Assembly: GCA_016839785.1 (NCBI GenBank)
Contig: JAEOTQ010000075.1
Coordinates: 1-46,104 of the forward strand
Direction: 5' to 3'
From: Candidatus Hodarchaeota archaeon
GTDB lineage: Archaea > Asgardarchaeota > Heimdallarchaeia > Hodarchaeales > Hodarchaeaceae
Length of the DNA stretch: 46,104 bases
The notes beneath the pieces are model-generated. The model ran no database searches. It was not told the origin of the DNA and saw only the letters and a list, made by a program, of their open reading frames with translations. This document shows, one piece after another, positions 33,233 through 42,398 of this stretch. Position numbers and translations under genes: made by a program. How positions within the stretch are numbered: position 1 is the first letter of the stretch; each line of letters begins with the position of its first letter.

Positions 33233-33631
33233 TTGAATCCTGAAAAACCTTTTCTTTCAAATATAACTATAGAGGCAAATAATTATCTCAATGATGTGTT
33301 TTATGAGTTATTGCTCTTTATTATTAACTCTAACTTAAGCGTTCTTGACCCTGATAATTCAACCTTTTCTATTAAGATAGAAGCTTCAATTTCATCCTTT
33401 GATTTATCTATCCGAATTCGCGATACTAATTCACGCCCTATCTCTCGTCTTCTCAGTACTGAATTAATCTCCTCAATTACAGAAAAGTGGGAGTCTAGAG
33501 GCTATTATCTTCCCATTGCCCTCGCTTCTGTAATAATGAAGTATTACGCTGGAACCTTGAATATAATACCTCTAGATCCAAAGGGCAATGTTTTCGAACT
33601 CCTTTTTCCACTCAAAATGGTAAATGAATAA
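33233..33631 (+). CDS. Stand-alone degenerate histidine-kinase ATPase domain
   Basis: 132 residues resembling only the HATPase_c part of a sensor kinase. There is an N-box-like helix (NDVFYELLLFIINSN), a strand with a degenerate G1 box (LSIRIRDTNSRPIS), and a C-terminal block (GYYLPIALASVIMKYYAGTLNII) that aligns with the usual GLGLAIVKKIVEAHGG but has lost the glycines. It ends with FELLFPL, as kinases do. There is no HisKA helix, so it cannot autophosphorylate by itself. It starts TTG 33233. It may be a decayed kinase, an anti-sigma-like regulator or a dimerisation module. No partner is adjacent. Confidence 0.55.
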   Translation: MNPEKPFLSNITIEANNYLNDVFYELLLFIINSNLSVLDPDNSTFSIKIEASISSFDLSIRIRDTNSRPISRLLSTELISSITEKWESRGYYLPIALASVIMKYYAGTLNIIPLDPKGNVFELLFPLKMVNE

Positions 33632-33782
33632 TCCGTTTAAGATATTACATGAATAGCGTTATCGAACACCTCTTAAAAAGAATTCTAGACAGAATAGGAG
33701 CCACATCCGCTATATAGCCGGTAGTAGTCGTGTCTTTTCCCCAAAGGATTACTCCCTTCCCTCTATCGTCCTTTATCTGCTA

Positions 33783-34550
33783 TTAGAATTTTCTTTGATT
33801 TTTCAGCTCGTTTGAAATTGTAGTCAATTTATCCTCTAGGTTTTGGAATCTCTGCGATAAAATTGTTTTAATATCCTGAAGAGCTTTTAAAAGATCATCA
33901 TCCTTTGATACAGTGATAAAAGACTGCGAATCTAGTTCAGAGCCAGTTTCTTTCAATTCCTTTCGTTGAAATGAACGAAGCTGGGTTAGAATATAATCGC
34001 GGACTTCTCGATATATTATAATCCCTTCTAATTTTTCTTCTGCCATTGATTCCAAAGATGAACTAGAACCCCCTGCCGTTTGGATTTCTACGGTTCCAAT
34101 ATTAAACAATCGATCGAATGGGCCTGCTCGCATACTAATATGAGTAACGGTACGATAAGGCACGTGTTTCTCAGTTCGATTAATCAGGCCCTTTTTTACA
34201 ACTATTTCACTTCCATGTACAATAAACACCATTTGTTTAACGTAGATATACATTCCAATACCATAAATCACAAATATAACTAACCATAATACAGAAAATC
34301 CTACTGACATGAGGATATACATATCATTCAACTGCTGTTGGACAGTAGGCCCTCGCGAGCTTCCAATCAGGATATTGACAAATAATAAGAAAATAATCAT
34401 TGCAATAATAAATACGGCTGCTGTAAGAAGGAATAAGAAATAATTCTTATATAAAAAGTTTCTACTAGGCCTGATTATTCGTGGTTTATCTGGGGGAGAG
34501 GGAGGAATATCAGAACCGACTATATGGGGGAGATCAGACATTTTAATCAC
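33783..34550 (-). CDS. bPH2-domain membrane protein (YdbS-like)
   Basis: 255 residues. Two membrane helices (about 38-60 and 82-105) are followed by a bacterial-PH type 2 domain: FIVHGSEIVVKKGLINRTEKHVPY, then ISMRAGPFDRLFNIGTVEIQTAG, which is diagnostic. The last 70 residues are charged and probably coiled-coil. Such proteins are widespread, membrane-bound and of unknown function. The GTG at 34550 overlaps the TGA of the upstream gene by four bases, so translation is coupled; an ATG three codons later is an alternative. It is an operon with the 178-residue Cys-motif protein. Confidence 0.82.
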   Translation of the reverse strand: MIKMSDLPHIVGSDIPPSPPDKPRIIRPSRNFLYKNYFLFLLTAAVFIIAMIIFLLFVNILIGSSRGPTVQQQLNDMYILMSVGFSVLWLVIFVIYGIGMYIYVKQMVFIVHGSEIVVKKGLINRTEKHVPYRTVTHISMRAGPFDRLFNIGTVEIQTAGGSSSSLESMAEEKLEGIIIYREVRDYILTQLRSFQRKELKETGSELDSQSFITVSKDDDLLKALQDIKTILSQRFQNLEDKLTTISNELKNQRKF

Positions 34551-35083
34551 GTTTCACGAGCAACAATTTCTTTAATAGTAATATCGATTAGATCAAGAAC
34601 TTCTAATTGTATATTTGGAGAAGGTAATCCATGTTCCGACCGAAGAGTTCCAAGAATACTCTTACAATCGGTTTCACACTGAGGACGACATTTATGGGCC
34701 TGCCATGGAAGAATAGATTGTTCTTTGAGGGCGAAGAAGAGATAAACCATAGCGTTTGAGCGAAAATCAAATCCTTTTAATATCCCATTACGCAAAAGAA
34801 TCTCATTAACTTCCTCTTCTTCCTTTTTTTCCTCAGGAGTATCAGCCTGTAATGAAAGATCCAGTCTAAAATCAGTAGCTAATTTTATTAACCCTTCTCT
34901 GATCTTTTTATTTCCAACAGATTTAAATTTAGAGACAGAACGTAAGTCTACTGCTTTGTTAGGTTTTCTTACTTGGCGATTTTCAGCGTTCTCTAGAATT
35001 TCTGCTAATTCGTTAAGTGTGCTTGATGGTCTTCTAAAGATCTCTCGAATTACAATCAATTCAGAATCAGAGAGCTTTTTCAT
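34547..35083 (-). CDS. Uncharacterised protein with Cys-x3-Cys-x3-Cys motif
   Basis: 178 residues, coupled to the bPH2 membrane protein. The N terminus (DSELIVIREIFRRPSSTLNELAEIL) looks like a short helix-turn-helix. The middle is acidic (EEKKEEEEVNE). The C-terminal part has HKCRPQCETDCKSIL, with three Cys and a His that could hold a metal or an Fe-S cluster. I know no family with this set. It starts ATG 35083 with a TATA box (GGTTTAAAAGG on the minus strand, near 35137-35147) at suitable spacing for a leader of about 30 bases. Confidence 0.6.
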   Translation of the reverse strand: MKKLSDSELIVIREIFRRPSSTLNELAEILENAENRQVRKPNKAVDLRSVSKFKSVGNKKIREGLIKLATDFRLDLSLQADTPEEKKEEEEVNEILLRNGILKGFDFRSNAMVYLFFALKEQSILPWQAHKCRPQCETDCKSILGTLRSEHGLPSPNIQLEVLDLIDITIKEIVARET

Positions 35084-35136
35084 GAGAAGACCATACCTTT
35101 CGAATGTGTTATTACTATAATTAGTTAATTACCAAT

Positions 35137-35147
35137 TTCCTTTTAAA
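35137..35147 (-). promoter_or_regulatory. TATA box of the Cys-motif/bPH2 operon
   Basis: GGTTTAAAAGG on the minus strand is centred about 60 bases before the ATG at 35083. It is the strongest TATA element in the 285-base divergent gap. Confidence 0.45.
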
Positions 35148-35338
35148 CCTTCTGGTAACAAGAAATAACAAAATATTGGATAATTGAATCAGTAGTACAA
35201 ATCATTTATCGTTATCAATAATTCTAGTTGTATTTGAGATAAAGATGCAATTTCTTTTCAGATCATTAACACCTATCTACCTTTTTCGACAATTAAGAAA
35301 GAACAGTGATAATTGGTAATTTTTTCCACAACCGAAGC

Positions 35339-35348
35339 TTATATAAAC
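35339..35348 (+). promoter_or_regulatory. TATA box of the zinc-ribbon membrane gene
   Basis: TTATATAAAC is centred about 26 bases before the TTG at 35369, which predicts a leaderless transcript and supports that TTG as the true start. Confidence 0.55.
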
Positions 35349-35368
35349 ATGTTACCAAAAAATAGTAA

Positions 35369-35815
35369 TTGACGAATAATGTCAATCATCACACAAAAAT
35401 TATTGAAAATGGTGAAAAATTAGTGATCCCAATTATCCCTTTTATCCCTCCCTCTCAAAAAGGGCAAAAACCGAATTTAGTTGCTCTACTTGCCAGTAGT
35501 TTTCTTCTGATATTTCTTGCTCTAGGTTTGGTAGGATTCACACTTCTAAATGGAATGTCTATCAGCATGATTTTTGCTATACTAGGAATAATCATAGTAA
35601 TTGCATCTTTAATTCCCATGATTGTTCTTCTAGAGTCAAAACAAAGTAATTGGGGTACTGAAACTCCAGTTAGATATGTTTCAAGACGCCCTCAACCATC
35701 AGAACCAACTTGGACTGATCATTCCAAATCCAAATACGAATATTGTATTGATTGTGGTTCATTAGTCGATCCTACTGACTTTTTTTGTGCTACTTGTGGA
35801 TTACGACTAAAATAA
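35369..35815 (+). CDS. Small membrane protein with C-terminal zinc ribbon
   Basis: 148 residues. Two adjacent membrane helices (about 34-58 and 65-88) are followed by a polar linker and a C-terminal zinc ribbon with two CxxC knuckles (YCIDCGSL and FCATCGLRL). Zinc-ribbon/two-helix proteins of this kind are common in archaea and uncharacterised. The TTG start is supported by the TATA box 26 bases upstream. It is the first gene of a probable unit with the ABC ATPase (gap about 25 bases) and permease downstream, so it may be an accessory of that transporter. Confidence 0.72.
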   Translation: MTNNVNHHTKIIENGEKLVIPIIPFIPPSQKGQKPNLVALLASSFLLIFLALGLVGFTLLNGMSISMIFAILGIIIVIASLIPMIVLLESKQSNWGTETPVRYVSRRPQPSEPTWTDHSKSKYEYCIDCGSLVDPTDFFCATCGLRLK

Positions 35816-35841
35816 ACTAAATTATCAATGGAGACTTGATT

Positions 35842-36633
35842 ATGAAGACAACACAAATACAAAATAAATCAAATGGCTTAATACAAATAAAAAACCTTTC
35901 CAAATTGTATTCGAAAGGTAAAATTAGAGCGGTTGACGATCTAGAATTAACTATTAACCAAGGTGAGACCTTCGGTCTTCTTGGCCCGAATGGGGCTGGA
36001 AAAACAACAACTATTCGCTTGTTAAATGGACTTATCAAACCAACAAGTGGAACAGCCAGTATTAATGGGTTTGATATTCTTGAGGACACTCAGGAAGTAA
36101 AAACGATTTCTGGACTCCTTGCTGAATCTCCTGGAGTATATGCAAAACTTTCAGCTTATGAATTTCTTGAATTCATGGGTGCTCTCTATAACATCCCTAA
36201 ATCTAACTTGAAAACGCGTATAAACGAACTCTTGACATTTTTTGATCTTTTAGATAGAAAAAATGATCTAATTGAAGGATTTAGCACTGGTATGCGTCAA
36301 AAAGTGCTTTTAGCATCTGCTATTATCCATGATCCGGAAGTAATCTTTTTAGATGAGCCAACTGCAGGTCTTGATCCACGAGCTGCTCGTATGGTCAAAC
36401 AGTTAGTAAAAGATTTTTCAAACCGAGGAAAAACAATTCTCATTAGTAGTCATCGACTTCCAGTGGTGGAAGAATTATGTGATCGTATAGGGATTATCCA
36501 TAATGGCCAGTTAATTGCGATGGGAACAATTTCAGACATTATAGATCAAACTCAAACGCAGACACTTGAGGAGGCATTTATCGCGATCACAGGGGGTAAT
36601 CCTAGCTCAAGTATTTCCCCTTGGAGGGCATAA
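35842..36633 (+). CDS. ABC transporter ATPase (ABC-2 type)
   Basis: The ATP-binding subunit of an ABC-2 transporter, about 263 residues. Walker A is GPNGAGKTT, the Q-loop region is SGLLAESPGVY, the signature is FSTGMRQKV (a common ABC-2 variant of LSGGM), Walker B is VIFLDEPTAGLDP and the switch His is in ISSHRL. The frame reaches TTG 35836, but ATG 35842 is the likely start. The end overlaps the ribosome-binding site of the permease gene. Such pairs export drugs, polysaccharides or lipids, or help place membrane components; the cargo is unknown. Confidence 0.93.
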   Translation: MKTTQIQNKSNGLIQIKNLSKLYSKGKIRAVDDLELTINQGETFGLLGPNGAGKTTTIRLLNGLIKPTSGTASINGFDILEDTQEVKTISGLLAESPGVYAKLSAYEFLEFMGALYNIPKSNLKTRINELLTFFDLLDRKNDLIEGFSTGMRQKVLLASAIIHDPEVIFLDEPTAGLDPRAARMVKQLVKDFSNRGKTILISSHRLPVVEELCDRIGIIHNGQLIAMGTISDIIDQTQTQTLEEAFIAITGGNPSSSISPWRA

Positions 36634-36635
36634 AC

Positions 36636-38231
36636 ATGATGAACACCTTTCAATGGTGGACAATTGCTAAAGCAGATTATCGAATGATAACGAGTCGTTT
36701 TAGACAATTCCGTCCAATTCTCCCTTATATTCTTGGTGGAGGGTTATTATTCTGGATTTTCTACTTGGGACCCTCACTGGCCGAGTCTTTACTCTCAGAA
36801 GTGGAAATGTATCTTTTTTCTATTGTTGCAGTTGTTCTTGTCCAATTTATACTGTTCTTTTGTTCCTTAGTATTCTTTGTTTTACCCATGATGAGCATCC
36901 TTCAAGATATTCGCGATCATCATTTTGAGAATTTATTTTCCACTCCCATTCGTCCAGGAAATCTTCTCTTTGGAGAATTTCTTGGTAAAATGCCATTTTA
37001 TGCAACTTTTGCTATAATAGTCGGTAGTTTTTTTACGATTGCACTGATCCCATTGGGTATCAACGTTACACAAGTACTAATAATAATCGGAATATTCGTC
37101 ATCACTTTCTTGACAGCTTCTTGGATTGGTAATGTCATAGCTGTAATCGTTAGATCATTTCTCATGAAAAATGCTAGAGGTCGTGATATTGGGAAAGGAG
37201 TAGCCTTTTTATTGATCATTCCTTTAGTAGGTCTGATGTATGCAGCGATGGGGGGCTATTTTGATTTTCTCCTAGACCCAGAGCGAGGAAAGTGGTTTGG
37301 AGACTTGATGGAATTACTCCCAAGTTCTTGGGGTGCGCAAATTATTGTTGAATTTGCACGATCTCCTGGGACTCTTACTGGAATTAATCCATCAACCTTA
37401 TTTCAAGGAGTATTATTAATTATATTTACTATTGCCGTTTTTCTCTTAGGAATGGGTTCCGCAGATCGATTATATAGTCTCGAATTAAGATCATTTTCAG
37501 CTGCAAAAGCAAAACCAGATAGAAGATTTTATCAATTCATGTCAAAGCTACTTGGCAACGGGTCATTTGCGGTATTAGTTACTGCTAGTTGGAAAGGATA
37601 CGTTCGTACAATAAGAAATTTAACGATGCTTTTATACGTCATTGCACTGGTAGCGGCAATGAATATCTTTCTGATGCAACCTGAAGATACAGAGGGTGCA
37701 ATAGTCAGTACAATCATGATTACTCCACTCTTAGCTGCTTTTATCGTAGGAGAAATCGGTATCCAAGGAAAGGAAAATCTTCTGCTTTATAAACAAACTC
37801 CTACCACAACATATTCTTTTGTGAAGTTTAAACTATGCCATTACTTCTTAATCATCATTCCACTAGCAGTAATGTTAGAAGTAGTTGTTTCTCTCCTCGT
37901 CCCAAATATTCAACTACATGAGCTCCTGTTCAATGTAAGCTTTCAATTGATTATGGCGACTGGATTAACCCTGTTTTCCACTGGTTTATTTTTGCGAAAT
38001 CCTGCATTTCATGAAAAAGCTCCTGAATATATGATCAATATGCAAGTTATCATTTTTTTGATAATGATTCCTTTTTTCTTTGGATTAATTATTTTGGATA
38101 AGTACTTATATGTAACTTTTGGCATTGTTGAATCTTTCTACTATATAATGGGAGTTGTGGCGATTTTTACCATGTTGTTAGGACTTATATTTCTCTACAT
38201 CGGAGCTAGACATCTAGATAATCTCGAATGA
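36636..38231 (+). CDS. ABC-2 type permease, fused double unit
   Basis: 531 residues with about twelve membrane helices in two groups of six, joined by a cytoplasmic stretch (about 285-315, SAAKAKPDRRF). One chain therefore supplies both halves of an ABC-2 channel. The first unit keeps the usual N-terminal amphipathic entry and the loop LQDIRDHHFENLFSTPIRPGNLLFGEF, which docks onto the ATPase. The ATG at 36636 has GGAGG eight bases upstream; the in-frame TTG at 36621 is less likely. It is co-transcribed with the ATPase. Confidence 0.88.
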   Translation: MMNTFQWWTIAKADYRMITSRFRQFRPILPYILGGGLLFWIFYLGPSLAESLLSEVEMYLFSIVAVVLVQFILFFCSLVFFVLPMMSILQDIRDHHFENLFSTPIRPGNLLFGEFLGKMPFYATFAIIVGSFFTIALIPLGINVTQVLIIIGIFVITFLTASWIGNVIAVIVRSFLMKNARGRDIGKGVAFLLIIPLVGLMYAAMGGYFDFLLDPERGKWFGDLMELLPSSWGAQIIVEFARSPGTLTGINPSTLFQGVLLIIFTIAVFLLGMGSADRLYSLELRSFSAAKAKPDRRFYQFMSKLLGNGSFAVLVTASWKGYVRTIRNLTMLLYVIALVAAMNIFLMQPEDTEGAIVSTIMITPLLAAFIVGEIGIQGKENLLLYKQTPTTTYSFVKFKLCHYFLIIIPLAVMLEVVVSLLVPNIQLHELLFNVSFQLIMATGLTLFSTGLFLRNPAFHEKAPEYMINMQVIIFLIMIPFFFGLIILDKYLYVTFGIVESFYYIMGVVAIFTMLLGLIFLYIGARHLDNLE

Positions 38232-38650
38232 GATGGTACGGAAACAGACGAGTTGGTAAGGAAATTTTTTCCTCTTTTTTTATCAAAACTATTCAAATTT
38301 TTCACGAAAAATTGTTTATTGGGACCAGATGTTCATATTTGGGAGGAGGTTGATATCTAATGCTATCGTTCCTATATAAGCCTCTCTAGAGAAAATCCTC
38401 TCGAATAATTATAAAAAACATGATATGGTAGTAGTTCCTCAATCACGCTAGAGAATCTGGATGGTATATCATTGAACTTGAATGTTCAGTTTATGTATAT
38501 CGTGATAGATTTACATCCAAATATTCTCTTATCTTTGATCCCCCAGATGGGATTGGTGGAACCGAACCTTTGTTAACAAAATTATTCATGTAAATGATAT
38601 GTAGATATCATAAATCAACATAATAAACATAGATAATTGTGTGAAATTGA
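38232..38650. other. Long intergenic region with a possible gene remnant
   Basis: 419 bases between the ABC permease and the Lrp-like gene. It holds the terminator listed next. From 38435 to 38593 a frame on the plus strand stays open for 52 codons (ending PDGIGGTEPLLTKLFM, TAA) but has no start codon after the TAG TAG that precedes it. It may be the tail of a decayed gene. No tRNA-like or repeat structure is seen. Confidence 0.35.
38259..38281 (+). terminator. Hairpin plus T-run terminator of the ABC operon
   Basis: AGGAAA (38259-38264) and TTTCCT (38268-38273) form a six-pair stem with a TTT loop, followed after one C by seven T. It lies 28 bases after the permease stop and looks like a classic intrinsic terminator. 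Confidence 0.65.
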
Positions 38651-39763
38651 ATGGAGCTCAGACTTGAAGATTTTGCGATTCTTTTGGCGCTTTATCAGGA
38701 CCCTTTTATGTCAATGAGTGAGCTCTCCCGCCAAGTTAAGATTCCAGAATCTGAAACAACTGAAAGGTATCACTTTTTAAAAGAGAAAGGGGTAATAAAG
38801 AATCCTATCGCTATCTATAATCCCGAATCTTTAGGTTTACAACGAATTCATGTCATTACTGTCCTCCCTGATATTCCTTGCTTAGAAATCATGGAAGAAT
38901 TATGTAATGCTCATCCTTATACTCACTATAGAACAAGAATATTTGGGGGAAATATTGGATTATTTATTCAATTTGATATCCCAAGTGGTACAAGAGAAAA
39001 GATCGAAAAATTATTCGAAAAATTAGTAGAACAGAAAATGATAACTTCTTTCGAAATTTCAGAAAGTAGTGGAGTAAGAACGGAATCCTATCCAAATCTA
39101 GATAAATATAATGCAGGAACATCCAGTTGGAGTTTCATTTGGCCTATTTGGTTTGCAGCCCTTGAAGTGGATCCTCCACCTCTACCTTTCCATTCAAAGT
39201 TCATAAAAAACCTAACAAATTTTACCCCTGCTCAGGCACAAATCCTTCGTTTCTTAACTTCTAATGCCTCACTATCAATAGAAGAGCTTTGTAATAAGAC
39301 AGATCTGAATAAAGAAGTTGTGGAAAAAGAATATCCAATCGTTAAAGAGAATTATGTGGGAGCAATTAGATTCATATACGATAGAGAAATATTTGACCTA
39401 ACAGAGACAATTCTCGCCTTTGGATCAGAAGTTGATCTCCGTAGACAAGAACAGTTGTATAACGGTATAAAAACCGATGCTCCTCCTTTCTTTCTATCAC
39501 TGGATATACTACAAAACAATAAAATACTCATTTGGATTACTATGAGTCCAGGACAAGCCTCAGATTTTACTTATGCTTGCTGGCAAAATATCCCTAACTT
39601 TAAAATACAAGTTCTTGATACAAAATCTCAAGGTTCTATGCTTTACTGTTTCTATCCTGATAATTTCGATTTTGCGAACAGAAAATGGAAATCTTCTACA
39701 GTATATATGGTAGATGAACCTCTTCAATCAACCAAGAAAGCGTTAGTTAATATACAAAAATAA
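38651..39763 (+). CDS. Tandem Lrp/AsnC-like transcriptional regulator
   Basis: 370 residues with a repeat of Lrp-like units. Residues 1-55 form a helix-turn-helix (LEDFAILLALYQDPFMSMSELSRQVKIPESETTERYHFLKEKGVI), followed by an effector-like strand/helix region to about 150. A second helix-turn-helix sits at about 195-245 (TPAQAQILRFLTSNASLSIEELCNKTDL) with another alpha/beta region behind it. Duplicated Lrp-type regulators are typical of archaea. The start is ATG 38651. It stands alone after a long gap, upstream of a histidine kinase on the same strand (124 bases away), and might be regulated by or with it. Ligand unknown. Confidence 0.75.
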   Translation: MELRLEDFAILLALYQDPFMSMSELSRQVKIPESETTERYHFLKEKGVIKNPIAIYNPESLGLQRIHVITVLPDIPCLEIMEELCNAHPYTHYRTRIFGGNIGLFIQFDIPSGTREKIEKLFEKLVEQKMITSFEISESSGVRTESYPNLDKYNAGTSSWSFIWPIWFAALEVDPPPLPFHSKFIKNLTNFTPAQAQILRFLTSNASLSIEELCNKTDLNKEVVEKEYPIVKENYVGAIRFIYDREIFDLTETILAFGSEVDLRRQEQLYNGIKTDAPPFFLSLDILQNNKILIWITMSPGQASDFTYACWQNIPNFKIQVLDTKSQGSMLYCFYPDNFDFANRKWKSSTVYMVDEPLQSTKKALVNIQK

Positions 39764-39887
39764 TTTAAAACTAAGGAAATTTGTTTTAAAAATAGTAGAG
39801 TTAGTTACTCATCTTGCCGATTCGATGTCAACCGAATACATTAAAAAATAACAAACTCCTCAAGAGTACAGAAAGGATTGGAAATAA

Positions 39888-41402
39888 TTGCCTAAAACGG
39901 TAAGTACGAATACTAATTTGCGTCAAACTAACGGCGTAACCGTCAGTCAACTTTTTCAGATATTTAACCTAATTTCTGATCCAATCTTTATTGTAGACAT
40001 TCATTTAAAATTCCAATATTTCAACGAAGCTTTCTTACGACTTATACATAGCTGGAATTTACCACCTCCACAGAAGGATCAACATATTGCTGAGGTTCTC
40101 CCATTCATAACTAATGATTTGATAGTTGATTACAGAAAAATTATACATTCAGAAGAAGTGTTAATCGAAAGAACAAAAACCTTCCCAGATGATCCTACTG
40201 CCTATACTATCAGCATTTTGCCTTCAATTGGGGAGAAGAAGCCTGATTTAGTTACAACAATCATCAAGTATCAATCCACGGAAATAAAAGTTGCTAAAAA
40301 GATAAAATACGTCGAGAAGAAGTACGAAGGAATAATGAAAGCCCTTCGCGAGAGTGAAGATAAATTTAGAAAGCTTATTACTCAAATGGGAGAAGGTGTC
40401 TGGTTATTTGACTGTTCTAAGAAAACAACTTTCATAAATGACGCTTTACGCCATATGTTAAGATACCCCGAGACTGAGATAATTGGTCATTCAATTACTG
40501 ATTTCATGCTCTCAACTTCTCAGAACGAGTTCAATAAAGTACTACTTTCTCTAGATAATCAATCAACATCTAATCCTATAGAAATTACCTTTTTAAATAA
40601 ATCGGGTGTTGAAGTTGATACAAGGCTTATTCTATCTACTTTAACTGACCCAAATAATCAAAAAATCGGCAGTTTCTGTGTTATATCGGATATTACACAA
40701 GAAAAATCCCTTCAGGATCTGCAGGAACGCTTCATTGCTACGACAGCTCATGAACTTCGAACTCCCTTAACAGTTCTTAATGGATATCTTGACGTTTTGC
40801 AAATAGGTCCTGACCTCTCCCAAGAAGATCTCCTCGCTATAATTGAGAAAATGTCACGAAATGTTAATCGACTTATCAGACTAGTTAGAAATGTACATGA
40901 TTTATCCTCAGTCCGTGCTAATCTGTTTACCATTAATCGTAAGAAAGTTGATTTATTTGAGTTCATTATTGAGGTAAAGGATCAAATTGGAATTCTCTTT
41001 CCAAAACGAAATATTTTCTGGGATACTAATGTTACATCTGATTCCAAAATTACATTTTGTTTTGACAGTGAAAGAATTAAGCAGACCATTGAGAATTTAA
41101 CACAAAACGCGGTTAAAAATTCCCCTAAAGAATCACCAATTAACATCCGAATTCAGAAATTAGGTGACGAATTGACTATTGTAGTTCAAGATCAAGGAAT
41201 CGGTATATCGAACGAAAGTATACTTCAATTATTCAAACCTTTCGCTCACAAACCGACACGATATTCCCAAACTGGAACAGGTTTAGGGCTTTATATAATA
41301 AAAATTATTGTTCAAGCCCATGGTGGTAAAATTGAGGTTGTTAGTGGTGAGGAGAGCAGCGGAAGTATTTTTACAATTAAAATACCTGAATTCAGAGATT
41401 AA
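39888..41402 (+). CDS. PAS-PAS sensor histidine kinase
   Basis: A 504-residue soluble kinase. There are two PAS domains (about 15-120 and 155-270), a HisKA helix with TTAHELRTPLTVLNGY (phospho-His at about 288), and an HATPase domain with N box ENLTQNAVKNSP, G1 DQGIGIS, F box LFKPF and G2 TGTGLGLYIIK. There is no receiver domain and no response regulator nearby, so its partner is elsewhere. It starts TTG 39888, preceded by a purine-rich AAAGGA. It is a close paralogue of the kinase at 43282-44721. The stop is only three bases from the convergent zinc-ribbon gene. Confidence 0.92.
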   Translation: MPKTVSTNTNLRQTNGVTVSQLFQIFNLISDPIFIVDIHLKFQYFNEAFLRLIHSWNLPPPQKDQHIAEVLPFITNDLIVDYRKIIHSEEVLIERTKTFPDDPTAYTISILPSIGEKKPDLVTTIIKYQSTEIKVAKKIKYVEKKYEGIMKALRESEDKFRKLITQMGEGVWLFDCSKKTTFINDALRHMLRYPETEIIGHSITDFMLSTSQNEFNKVLLSLDNQSTSNPIEITFLNKSGVEVDTRLILSTLTDPNNQKIGSFCVISDITQEKSLQDLQERFIATTAHELRTPLTVLNGYLDVLQIGPDLSQEDLLAIIEKMSRNVNRLIRLVRNVHDLSSVRANLFTINRKKVDLFEFIIEVKDQIGILFPKRNIFWDTNVTSDSKITFCFDSERIKQTIENLTQNAVKNSPKESPINIRIQKLGDELTIVVQDQGIGISNESILQLFKPFAHKPTRYSQTGTGLGLYIIKIIVQAHGGKIEVVSGEESSGSIFTIKIPEFRD

Positions 41403-41405
41403 CGA

Positions 41406-41591
41406 TTACTTCTGTTGAATTTGAAAATCGGTACGATCAGATTTCGACACGAGTCTTGTTCCGCATACCACACAATAGGCGAAACACTTGCCTTGCTGTT
41501 TCCCACATGAGGTACATATCATTTTGTTTTCGAGCTTTCTAAAAGACATCTGAATCGCTTTTTGTTTTAATTCGCAAAGATGGATATTCAC
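41406..41591 (-). CDS. Small zinc-ribbon protein
   Basis: Up to 61 residues from GTG 41591; an ATG at 41549 would give a shorter form of 47. It has four Cys, CTSCG and CFAYCVVCGTRL, forming a zinc ribbon, and a polar C-terminal tail. No other domain. It lies immediately after the zinc-ribbon/DUF2231-like gene on the same strand (44-base gap) and may be its accessory. The small size makes the call moderate. Confidence 0.5.
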   Translation of the reverse strand: MNIHLCELKQKAIQMSFRKLENKMICTSCGKQQGKCFAYCVVCGTRLVSKSDRTDFQIQQK

Positions 41592-41635
41592 TTATGGTCC
41601 TAGGAATTACATTCCAAGAAAAGTCGAAAATGACT

Positions 41636-42214
41636 TCATTCTTTTGGTCTTCCAACTGGAACAATGGGACAGATCATCTCTGCACCAATCCAACCTAGGT
41701 AACTAGCTATCCCAAACGCGGAAAAGATCAAGAGTCCTTCGATTAAACCAGTTATCACATCTGTTCCATCAAGATTATGTACAAATAAGATTAGAACGGA
41801 TACAACAAAGAGAACACTTCCTAAGATGATTTTTCGTTGGAGGTATGGAGTAGACAGTTTTCTAAATCGTATTTTTCCGTCAATAATTCCTGTAATTCCA
41901 CCTCCAATAACCAAAAATGGGAAGAAGATAATCTGAAGATCTCTTGTTCCTTCAATGGATATTCCCAATATTTCTGAGGAGAAAATTGATATTATATAGA
42001 GCAATGCTATTACAGCAATATAACTTATAGTAAAGTGAACAGATACTGGATGTACATCTAATTTCAGAAACATTCGTCTTTGTTCTGAGGCTTTATGTTC
42101 ATATGGAAGAAATGCTCTTTCTCGGGCTCCACAGGCAGAACAGACTCCACCCTTTCCCACTTTACGTACATACCCACACAATCGACAGTATTCATATTCA
42201 GCTTTGTCACTCAT
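41636..42214 (-). CDS. Zinc-ribbon plus DUF2231-like membrane protein
   Basis: 192 residues. A rubredoxin-like zinc ribbon opens the protein (YCRLCGY, then CSACGAR, residues 9-30). A membrane domain follows with four helices that begins DVHPVSVHFTISY. The HPxxVHF motif and the later GGGITGIIDG fit the DUF2231 family, in which the His may bind heme or metal. The combination of a metal-binding ribbon with such a membrane unit suggests an electron-transfer or redox-sensing part, but this is inference. The start is ATG 42214. Divergent from the alpha/beta hydrolase gene. Confidence 0.75.
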   Translation of the reverse strand: MSDKAEYEYCRLCGYVRKVGKGGVCSACGARERAFLPYEHKASEQRRMFLKLDVHPVSVHFTISYIAVIALLYIISIFSSEILGISIEGTRDLQIIFFPFLVIGGGITGIIDGKIRFRKLSTPYLQRKIILGSVLFVVSVLILFVHNLDGTDVITGLIEGLLIFSAFGIASYLGWIGAEMICPIVPVGRPKE

Positions 42215-42398
42215 TACTAATTCCTCATTTAAATGATTGTTATTATACTCCAGTTACTTACTAGCTGGAAAATTCATTATTCTTTTATGATTAATATTTT
42301 ATTCAAGATCAAGAATGAAATATAAAGGATTGTTGAAAGATTGATAATCAGAAGAGAATTTTCCGTTACAAATCTTTTTAGTTGGGGTGTAAAATCTG

